This document shows, in pieces, positions 7,461 to 19,400 of a DNA stretch of 64,000 nt. The stretch covers positions 1 through 64,000 of the forward strand of contig LUJN01000012.1 of NCBI GenBank assembly GCA_001689445.1, in the 5' to 3' direction. How positions within the stretch are numbered: the first letter of the stretch is position 1; each line of letters opens with the position of its first letter. The notes under the pieces are model-generated. The model was not told the DNA's origin, ran no database searches, and saw only the letters and a program-made list of their open reading frames with translations. The DNA is from Bacteroidales bacterium M3. Lineage in GTDB: Bacteria > Bacteroidota > Bacteroidia > Bacteroidales > Muribaculaceae. The translations under genes were made by a program, and so were the position numbers.

Positions 7461-10400
7461 ATGAGTAACGATAACAAACGAAAATTGTATGATGCCCTAT
7501 CAAAAGAATATGACATGGGGACGTTTGAGCAGTTCTGTATCGACCTCAACGACGATAGCAAGCGCCGCAAGCTCTATGATGCGACAAGCCTTGACTATGA
7601 TTTCGGCTCATGGGATAGGTTCTCCCAACAATTGGGGTACAGTGTGGCAAACTCCGTCGAGCCACAAGGACATAATCCGCAAATGTTGCATCCGTCCGTC
7701 TCCACCATTGATGATGGGCCGATAGTCAAGGCATCGACGACTACCGAGCATGTGCCACAAGGGTATCATGATGAGGACGGCATATTCCACCCCTACCCGA
7801 TTTCCGATACCGCCACCGATACCGCGACATCTCCTGTTTCCCAAGCCCCGACAGGCAATGAGGGACAAGAGAGTTGGCAGCCATCCCCGATGCAGAAAGC
7901 CAAAATTATCAATGCGGCAAAATCTACCGTAAGTCAATTTAATGCACAAGGGAAAGCCACAATGGATCGTCTGAAAAATGCGACCGACTATTTCAAACAT
8001 GGCGAAGCCTTAACGCGACAGCCGGCAAAGGGAGACGTTAGATTCAATCCCGAATCAGGCTATGCCGAGCAAACCTACATCACGCCCACTGGGACAAAAA
8101 CCGCCGATAAGCTCGCCGCAGAGCATGAGACAAGAGCATATAATGACTACGTGGACAACATGACTGTCGCCGGACAATTACGGCGTGCGGGTCGTGATTT
8201 GAACTATCTTACCGATAAAGCCGATAAACGCAGAGCCGAGATTATTGCCGAAGTGAGGAAACGACATCAGGAGAATGAGCCGGAAAGCCTGATTAGCAAA
8301 ATATATCAAGGGATACGCGGTGGCGATGCCATGACTATGCCGTCAGACCCATTTATGGATGAGGTTAACGATATCCTATCAACCGACCGCGAATATCGCT
8401 CATTTGAGGCTGCACGGCATGACGCTGAGAACCGCGTGAGAACGCTCCAACATGAGAATGACCGTCAAGAGGGCAAAGATGTCGGTTTTTGGCGCTGTCT
8501 TGGTGAGGTTGTCAGCGATGTACGCACGTGGGATTTCGGTCTCGGTGACCTCCGGGACATGACAACCAAATTTGCCGTATCATCCAAGCCTGATGGGACA
8601 CGGTCGCTTGCCGAGGATATGATGCTTGAACAGGAATATGAGGCACAAGCCGCAGAGGCTGCATATGGGCAGAATGAATCGTTTTGGGGTCGTGCTGGGG
8701 CAATGACGGGTGAAATGCTCCCGTTCATGATAGACTTCTTCCTCACGGGTGGCGCAAGTGGAGGGACAACAGCTGTGACAAGAAATATTGATGCCCTGTT
8801 GCTGCGCAGCCTCCACAAGGCAGTGCCCAATGTTGCCCGCAAGAAAGCGGTGCAATGGACTACAAAGGTATTTGGCGCGATGCCTGAGGATCTGCTGTTC
8901 CGCGCTCCCATGATGACAAACACCGTACAGGGGATGAAAACGGGCGCAGACATCATCGACCGCAAGCTCGGCGATGTCATCGTGCGTGATGACGGCACAT
9001 ATGACTTCTCCAATGACAAGACATGGGGAAGCGCGATATGGCAGAGTGAGGCAAACTCAATAATTGAGAATTATTCAGAGATATTCGGCTCGCATCTTGG
9101 AGGCATTATGTCGTTAGAATCCTTGAGCAAGATTGCCAATACATTTGGGGCAAACCGTCTCGGATTGGTATTAGCCAAAGCAAGCAATAGCGAGCTTGCC
9201 GGCATCGCGGGAACTATGCAAAAACACCTCAATCGACTTGGCGTATCAGATTATATAGGAGAGGTCAGCGAGGAATATTACGGTCAGCTGTGGCGCACAA
9301 TGCTCAATCTTGACGATGCCTACAGGCTGAATCCTGATGGAACCCGGACAAACCTGCTATTTGATGGACAATTCCATGGTGATATATGGGGTGGCATGGC
9401 TCTCTCTATGGGTCTTATGGGAGCGGGCAAGTACACCATGTCGGCTGCGGCATACAGTGCTATGAAGCATCAGGTCAACAAGAGTGACAAAAGAGCATCG
9501 GAGATATTCACACCTGAAGTATGGGAGGGGTGGAGACAGCGCATTGACGAGACAACCAACAGCAATATCGGCGGTCTCGCGGAATCCATAGTCGCCGACC
9601 CGTCATTGACTGACGGACAAAAAGCTGCCGCCATATCATATATGGAGACATCTCTTATCCTACGTGGTTTCAATCTTGCAAGTGTCGCACGTCAACGTGG
9701 AGGAGAACAATCTCCCGAAGAGACAGCTGTTAACGAGAGCTACATGGATGGCTATTCGGCAACGGCGCCACAGGAGATGAACGATGCCAAGCGTATGCTT
9801 GACTTGCAGCGTCAGCGGCTCGCATCAGCACTGTCGGAGGATGTGGTGCATGATTTTGATGCCGACCCTATCGGGGCGTTGTCACGCACTCACGACCCCG
9901 ACACACGGCGCATTGCCGCCGATTATGTCAATGCCAAGGCGGTGTATGACGGGATGATACAGCGCGTGCGTGACGACATAGACGGGCGCATAGCCCAAAG
10001 CGATGCCATGATAGATGGTCGCGTCAACCGCACGACGGGCATGATACAGCCGGCAACAATGAGGTCTGACGGCAAAGAGACGCAGGTCTATGTCGTGGAT
10101 GGTGAACTCGCCATGTTTGAGGATGGCAGCGGCGTTGATACCCAAAATTCGAGTGAGAGCATCATCATCCGCGATGCCGAGACAGGGAAAGTCGAATTTG
10201 CCGACCCCAGCCGATTTGTTAGCGCGGATAATGGTATTGATGCCGAGACCGAGAAAGAGGTCGCCCGGCAGCAAATCAGACAAGAGGTCGCACAAGCCGC
10301 AGCCAATAAGATTGACGGCGTGCTCTCTTTCACTCCCGGCGATACCTATAATGTGCTCGATATGGACGGGCAGCCACAGGAAGTTTCCGTTGTGGGGCAA

Positions 10401-13400
10401 CCCGTGGATGAAAACGGTGTGCCTGTCGAGGGGCAAATCAACATACAATACCCTGATGGGCAAATACAGCAAGTCGCCATGTCTGACCTGCAACAGCAGG
10501 TCGATGCAGCCAATGCCCAACGAGTGGAGAACTTTGTGTCGGAAAATGCCGAAACCGTTCCCAATATTGCCGAAAATGCGGAAAATCTTACAGAAAACGG
10601 TGAAAATATCACGGAAAGCGTTCCCAATTCTGCCGAGAGTGTAGAAAACGTACCGCAATCGGCACTTTCCCGGATACCCGTGGATGATAATGGCGGCTAC
10701 CGGTTTGACGCAGTAGACCCCGAGACGGCATGGGACGGGATGGTGGAGTTTATGGAGAATGAGGATGACGCCTCGGAATATGCCGCCGCTATGGTCGATG
10801 AATCAGAAGCTGCCGTCAAGAAAGCGGAACAGGCCATCACCAAGGTAAAGCCGACCAATGACCCTGCAAAATTCAAGGCTGACAAGGCCGCTGCCCGCAC
10901 GGCACTGTCGGAAGCGCAACGGCAGGTGGAGCATTGGCGGTATGTCGTCGGAGTTGCCTCCTCGCGCCGCGCGGCCATTGAGGAGGCGGCACGCCAACAG
11001 GCAGAAGCGGAGCGTGCGGCACAAATCGCTGCCGAGGCTCGCCGCGAGGCTGAACAACAGGCCGAGGCAAGACGCAAGGCGGAGGAGGACGCTGCCGCAC
11101 CACGCGAGTATGCCAAGGCATATGCGGGATGGGAACAGCCCGCGACATTTGAGGAGTATGTGCTGCGCAGGTTATCGGCGGGCGGCATGAAGCTGAAATG
11201 GGGCAAGAATGAGCGCACCGGCACCAACGGTCTCGGCGCGATGCTCGGCTATGGCAGCGGCACGCGCGAGCAACAGGGATTGCTGTGGCTGCTTGACAAT
11301 GCCAACGGGTATTACCCCGAGGAGGCGGCAGAGCGCATGTTGGTCGACTTCAAGGCCGAGACCGGCATGGAGCCGAATATAGACGCCATGGATGCCCACA
11401 ATACGCTGCTTGACGTGATAGCCACGCATGGGTCCTCGCGTGCCATGTGGACCGAGGCAAAGCGTCGTCATGATGCGATGGAGGCCACAGCCCCCGTCGA
11501 TGAGGAGTATGAGCGTCAGCGGGAGTGGTATGAGACTCGCTTCGGCATGTCACCCGAGGAGTATGAGTCGTATGAGGAACAGGTGTATTCCGATATTGCG
11601 GCGCACGAGATATCGGAGGATGAGATGTCAGATTTTATCGCTACATTTGCCGATGCCATATTAACTGAACAAAAAGAACGAGAGGAATATGAACGGAATA
11701 GAGAACATGACAACAGCGCAGCTGGTAGCCTACGCGAAAGAGGGGATGGAATATTGCCGGAAGAACGACCTGATATCGACACAGGAGATAACCCGCCTGT
11801 CCAACGACCCCAAGAGGCTGATGGCAATGGTAATCGCCCGGATGGAGGCTCACCGCAAGAGAGCCGGATTGGACGCACTCTGAATGCCTATGAGGCGCAG
11901 GATTTCATCGTATTCATGGAGGAATCTGCCGAAGTTGCGCCCGAAATACCTCTGACTCCTCAGAATTGGGCAACTGAGTTTGGAACAGATGGTATTATCA
12001 ATACTCCAATCGGAAAAGTCAAGCAAGGAGATAATCAATATCTGAAGCTTGCCCAGCAGGGCCGCAACGGCAAACTTGGAATGATTAAGCCAACGCTTGA
12101 ACACCCGTCAATAATAATCGAAGATGAGCGTCCCGCAAGTGACGGCAGCCAAGACAGAATTACATCGTATGTTTTCATAAGGACATTTGTTAAAAAAGAC
12201 GGCTCCCGTTATTACCACTTCGCTTCAATAACCGTAAGCAAGGATGGTAAAGAGGTTGTCATATCCTCTCAGGAACGTTCTGCAAACAGAATATCCAAGC
12301 TACTCCAACAAGGAAAAGTAGCTTGGATAGATGAAAGGTTCAGTTTGCATCCGACAACGCAAATCGAGGAGTCTGTTCCTCTTAACGATTCGAACAAGCC
12401 TACTTCAACAGACAATCAGCCTGCCTTGCTCGGTATCAATTCGTCTGAACTAAGTTCGTCTAAAGAAAATTTGGTTTGGAAACACGCCGATAATGTTTCT
12501 GATGCCTCAGACGTGGCACAAGGCTTATACTCGTCACGGGGAAAAACGTCTGACCCGGCTTCCGAGGGCACGGATGCGCCTCAAACCAATATCATCTCCG
12601 AGGACAAAATTACAATATCCTCGGCAGAAAAACAAGCAGAACCCGTAGAAAGTTCTATGAACGAGCGGATTGCCGCAGCAGAGGCAGAGGTCAACACCAC
12701 CCCTACCGATGCGCAGAAAGCAGCGGGGAACTATAAAAAGGGGCACGTGCAGGTTGGCACATTTGACGTGACAATCGAGAACCCGGCAGGAAGTGTGCGC
12801 AGCGGCGTGGATGCAGACGGCAAGCCGTGGTCCAACACCATGCACAACACATACGGCTATATCCGTGGCACGGTCGGCGTTGACGGCGACCATATCGACG
12901 TGTTCCTGTCGGACAGTCCGGAGGAGGGGGATGTGTTTGTAGTAGACCAAATTAACCCGGAGACGGGCGAGTTTGACGAGCATAAGGTTATGTATGGCTT
13001 CCCCTCGGAACAGGCCGCACGCGAGGCGTACCTCTCGAACTATGAACCGGGATGGACTGGATTAGGCGCAATCACCCACGTCACCAAGGACGAGTTCAAG
13101 AAGTGGGTTGAGTCATCCAAGCGCAAGACTAAGCCATTTGCCGATTATTCTACAGTCAGCAAAATAACAGGCGAGGTTCCCGACATGGATGTGGCGATAG
13201 CTAAATTAGGTGAGAGGATTGATGCCTTGACTGCCCGTCATTCTGAAATGGTGAACGAGATAAACCGAATCAGGGAACGCGCGGCAGAGAATCTTCCTCA
13301 TATTAAAGCAGTTTATGAAAAACGAGATCGCATTGAGCGTGAAGCCGAGAAAGGCAAGAAAGATGATAAGTTACGCCGTGACGCTGAGAAAGAAATGGAA

Positions 13401-16400
13401 ACCGTCAGGGCGCAATATCCGGAAGAAGCGAAAGTATATGACGAACTGATGGACCTGTTTTTGGAGCTGATGAAACAGCGCGATGATCTGGCGGCGTTGA
13501 ATCACAATCTTAGGACAAAGAAACATGGCTTGGAGCGATATGGGGATTTGGTCTACGATGCAGACGATATTGAGGCTTTATTGAAAAAAGCCGACGAGAT
13601 TTTCGGGCAAAGAGATAAAGCGAGTATCCGTAATGAGGCAAGCTCCAAGACTGATGACAAATCATTCTCTATTGGGTATGGAGTGCCACAGGAGAATCGT
13701 GCGGTCTATGACGCTACGGTGAAAATGTTACAGGATGCCGGGATAAAAGTCCATGAGGTGAGCGGCGATGAGGCACAGGCCATGTTGAGAGAAAAAATAA
13801 CTCCCGTCGCAGGGCTGCCGAATCGCGCTAATGAGAAACAGTCCTCGGGGAGTATGCTGCAACGCGCCATGGGAGATTCTTCCTCAAATGCCCCGAACTC
13901 CGTTGAAGCGGGAGCAAAGATAGAGAATAACACCCAATCAGCCAAGAATAACATCAACAAATTCCATAACGGCGATTTCATGGGCGGCAAGATGGATGTC
14001 TCCACCCTTGACAAGGCTCTTTCAGCATTGGGGCGTATGCTGTCTATGCGCAGCAATGGAGGTAGCCGTTACTCCCTGCTGCATACCGAGGGGGGTGCTG
14101 TAGTCGCCATACGCCTGTCGGACCATAGAGCCAACGGCAACAACTTCAAGCGGGATAATGCCAACCGAAACTTAAGCATTGTCATCGAGCGCAAAAAGTT
14201 TGACACCCCGGACAGTGAGATAGAGTTTACCGAGGCTGTGATACCCATGCCTGTATTTGAGGCACACCCCCATGAGGTGGTGTCGGCTATCGTCAAGGGG
14301 GTGGAGGATGTGCTCGCGGACAAGCCGTTCTCGCTCGATGGCTCCCTTGGGTCAGTGACGGGGCACAGTGAGGAATCCCCCCAATTCCATATCCGCACCT
14401 ACCATGGCACGGGAGCCGAGTTTGACAGGTTCGATTTCAGCCACATGGGCAGCGGCGAGGGGGTACAGGCGTACGGATGGGGCGGCTACGTCACCGAGGT
14501 AAAGGGGATAGGCAAGGGCTATGCCACTGCAATAGGCGGCAATGAACTTATCCCCAAAATCGAGAAAGTGACGGGCAATATCAGCCAAGTGCGCAAATGG
14601 CTTAGGGAAAACGAGGACTACGACAAGTATGTACGCCGTGGCAACCGCCATCTCAAGGAGCTGCAACGCGAATACAGTTCTGCCGAAAAGGATGGAAATG
14701 AAAAGGACATGACATTCTACAAGGGGCTTATCGACCTACAGGAAAATGCGCTGACACCCGAGAGCCATGCGGCTCTCATCGCCGACAAACAGTTCCAGAT
14801 AGACGGCTACCAAAAGGAGCTTGACGGCCTCAACGCCCAAATGGCGCAGAGGCGTCATCTCTATACAGTAAGCATCCCAGATGACACAGGCAGCAACTAT
14901 CTCGACTGGGACGGCAAGATACCCGATGAAATCAGGAAGAAGGTCATCTTGCAGGCTGCGGTTGAGGGCGTGTCGCTTGACTACTACGGCGAGCCTATGT
15001 CGGCGGCAGAGTATTTCTCCAAGATGGGTGAGGATGCGGTTGGTTTCCAACTATACCGTGCGCTGACGCGGGCACTCGGCTCGGACAAGGCGGCAAGCGG
15101 GATGCTGTCGCGTGCCGGGCTGACGGGCATCAAGTATGCCGCCGACCATAACAACGGAGGCCGTGCCGACGGGAAGAAAAATTACACCATCTTCAACGAG
15201 GGGGATATGAGGATCAAGAATCATGTGCAGTTCATGAGCGACCGCGAGGGGGATGTGTATGGATGGACTGTCGGCGGCGAGGTGTTCCTTAACCGCGACG
15301 CTATAAACCCGGAGACGCCGCTGCACGAGTATACCCACTTGTGGGATGCGATGGTGCGGGAACGCAATCTCGAATTGTGGCGGCGCGGCGTGGAGCTGAT
15401 GAGGCAAACTCCCATATGGGATGAGGTCGTCAATGACCCAAACTATTCGGGGATAAGGGATGACGAGGATGCCATAGCGAGCGAGGTGCACTCGCGCCTG
15501 ACGGGCAGGGACGGAGCTGCCCTACTCTCACGGATGATAGATGAGAGCCGTGGCGAGGGTGCATTTGCCGTAGCCGAGAGGGTGACGCTTGTGGAACGCC
15601 TCAAGGAGTGGCTAAGGGATATGTTCAACGCCATCAAGGAGACATTGGGCAAGTGGACTAAAAGCGACCTGGAGGGGCTGACGCCCGAGCAGTTCAGCCA
15701 AATGCCGCTCCGCGACCTCGCCGAGGGGCTGAATCCGTCGGCAGAATCCCGTACACATGAGGGCGAGAATGATATCCGCTTCCGCTTTATTGGTGAGCAT
15801 GGAGCCGCGAGGCTCGACAAGGCCATGGATGCATCCATACGCATGGACAACCTTACTGTGGCTCGTGAAATGGAGGAATCCGGAAAATCGGATAAGGCAA
15901 TCAAACTCGCCACCGGGTGGGAACGCGGTGCAGACAGGAAATGGAGATATGAGGAAGCCGATGGTAAATTTGTCAAGCCCAATGATTTTGAGGGGACATT
16001 CAGATTGCCTGAAATATGGGATGATGAAAACCTATATACCGCCTATCCATCCTTGAAAGAAACCAAAGTAGAATTTGTAGATATTCCCAAATATGCCGGA
16101 CTGTTTCATCCATCTGACAACAAGATTGAAATAGATACAAAAAAAGTCCGGGACATACGCTCAGTTCTTGTTCATGAGATACAACATGCCATACAGGAAG
16201 AGGAAGGATTTGCCAAAGGAGGAACGGGCGACTATGCGTTTACAAAATTGATTGCCACAAATGACTACTGGTTGAGATGTCTATTTGAGGATTTCACTTC
16301 CGAACAACTTGAAAGCCTCTCGGTGCTGAGAGACATGGCAGATAAAATGATTGACGATGGCGAATATAAACGGTTACCATATGCGATAAGGCGTGCAATC

Positions 16401-19400
16401 AAGATAGCGAAAGAGAATAATTTCTATGCGTTCTACGATCATGATTCCAGAGATGATGTGGCGTTGACAGTGGAGGATGCCCTCCTAAATTTCACTATGG
16501 ACGAATTACATAGTGCCGCAATGAAATATGCTAATGTGAACACTGATGACCTGTACAAACGGATATCAGGAGAAGTTGAAGCCCGAAATGTACAAAATCG
16601 AATCGGCTTGAACCCTGAAAGACGTAGGAAATCCTTGGCCTCATCAACAGAAGATGTCGCCCGAGAAGACCAAATTTTCCTACGGGAGACATTGGGTGCA
16701 ATTATGAATGAACAGGCCAACGAAATGCCTGCAACGGATATTTCAGAGACCAACGCCCGTTTCAATGAGCAGCTTAAAAGATGGGAGAATGGGAATATGA
16801 GAACAAACGAGATATTCCATCTTGGGAGTCCTCATGGTGTCATGAAAATGTTCCTACCGCAGTTGCCTATTGTAATGCGTCAAAAAGTAATGACAAAAGG
16901 CGTATTAAAGAAACACAATGCGGTTGTATCATCCCTCATTGATATGCCATCACACTTATCATCGCCTATATTTGTGTTCAAACGCAGTGAAGATACAATA
17001 GGTGTCCTGACGGAACAAAAAGATCGTGACGGGAAAAATATATGCGTGGCTATCGAATTAAAGAGGAACATGCAAGATGGAGGTGAGATATTAGAAGTCA
17101 ACGATATTCGGTCATTCCATGGACGTGAGTTCAAAAATATCATATCTCCCATTGTGAATAACCATACACTGCAATGGGTGGATAAAGAAAAAGGTCTTGC
17201 TTATCTCTCCTCAGCGTCACAACCGGTTCAGCAGGAAATAGACAAGCAAGAACTTGAAGATGCCGCAAATATAATCAAAGATTTTGAGAATCCCGCTATT
17301 GAGGGTGATGAAATATCCGAGCGCGGCGGTGAGGGGGCATATACCGATGAGGAGCTGTCGATGGCAAATGACCCGTGGAGCAAGGCGTGGGGCGAGAGTC
17401 TGCGTACCAAGAGGCAGCAAAAGGAATTTGCCGCGAGGGAGCGCAAGCGTATGGCCGAGCGCGTCAAGGAGCTGACCGAAAGGCTGCATCTTGATAATGT
17501 CGAGGTCGTGACCGACGCCTCTACCCTATCTGGAAAACGTGCTACCGCCAAGGGATTTTTCAATAACCGCACCGGGAAAATTACCATTGTGTTGCCAAAC
17601 AATTCCAGTGCCGCGGATATTGAGCAGACTTTGCTCCATGAGGCTGTCGCGCACTACGGATTGCGTAAGCTGCTCGGCAATCACTTTGACGAGTTCCTTG
17701 ATAAGGTATATGAGGCAGCCGATGAGACCATAAAGGCCCGGATTGATGTGTTGGCAATCCGCAACGGTTGGAACCGGCGCGTCGCTACCGAGGAATATAT
17801 GGCCGGACTTGCTGAAGATGCCGACTTTGACAAGGCACAGGAACGTATTGGCGGTTGGTTTAGCAAAATCAAGCATTTCTTCATTGACATGCTCCGCAAG
17901 GTAGGGTTCAAAAATATATCCCCTTATAGTCTTAGGGACAATGAACTCCGCTATATCCTTTGGCGCAGCTATCAGAACTTAGCTAACCCGGGACGTTACC
18001 GCGCATTTGAGTGGGAGGCGGAGGATGTCGCCATGCAGTATGGGCTTAGCGTAGGTGAATATGCCATGCATGATGCCATAACGGAATCCCATGTCGCCGA
18101 GGCAGGAGAACTATATGAGATAAACGAGCGGTTTAATGAGCAGCTATCCCATCTAACTGAAGATAATGCTGATAGTATCTACCTAAATCTTGGGAAACCA
18201 TCCCGAATACTCCTTGTTGGAGGCGTCTCTAATAGGGAGATGAAACTCTATGGTAACAAGGTCATAAAGAAGATGAAAAAGCACGGTTTCAAATTATCAG
18301 AACTCAAGAATTTGCCTGAGGCTGTAGCGCATCCCATAGCGGTGTTCAACAATCTTGAACGTAACGGCAACCGCTCAATACTTACCGAACTGAGCACTAC
18401 ACAGGGAAATTTTCTCGTCACCATTGACTTGGGTAAAGGCGTTGATGTCGATTTTAACATCGTATCATCCGTCTTCGGCAAAAGAGGAGAAAATATAATC
18501 GACTGGATATTGAACGGAAAGATGACAGCAGTAAACAAAAGAAAAGCTCTTGACTTCCTGTTCCATCAATCCGCACCAATTGCGGCAACGGCAGCAAAGC
18601 AAGAGCTTGATGATGCTGCAAAGATAGTTGAAAGATTTGAGAATCCCACTATCAATGAGCAGAATAATAACGTGGAGGATGACGGTGATGTTCGGTTTAG
18701 GGATGGTGATTTCACGCCCCGCGACCGCAAGCTCGCGGCAACGCAATATGAGCGGATGTTGAGCCGTGGCAGTTGGCAGTTTAAGGAGGCGGTGCAGGAC
18801 TCCATGCTCGGCCTCAAGACCCTCTATGAATCGATTCTCGGCAAAGGCACGAGAATCGAAGATGTAGCCGGGTATGAGAACGCATACCTGTATGAGAACC
18901 GCATGAGCAGTGCCAACAACGGCGAGCAGCATCAATACTTCATCCAATACATGAAGCCATTGTTGGATAGCATATATGACCTGTGTGGCAACGATAAGCT
19001 CGAACGCCGAATATTGACTGACTACATGATGGCCAAGCATGGGCTTGAGCGCAATGAAAAGATGCGTGTTGAAGCCGCCGCAAAAAAAGAGGACACAGAC
19101 CGTGACTTTGCCGGCCTTTGCGGTCTCACAGGAGAAGACAGTTGGATATCGGCCGAGGCCGAGGCTCAAAAGATGGTCGATGAGTATGAACGGAACCATG
19201 ACACAACCGAATTGTGGGAGAATGTTAGGAAAGCGACAAATGCCACGCTTGAAAAAATATATCTTAGCGGATTGATGAGCGATGAAACATTCAACAAAGT
19301 CCAAGGAATGTATGACTTCTATATTCCCCTCCGTGGTTGGGACGAGACCACCAGCAACGAGGTTTACGGTTATCTGACAAGCAACGACGGCCCGTTGACG

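Noticed and set aside
17637..17660. HEAVAHYG as a classical HExxH zinc site
   Set aside because: Spacing is H-E-x-x-x-H rather than HExxH. It matches a motif remembered from polyvalent-protein peptidase domains, so it is described as peptidase-like only.
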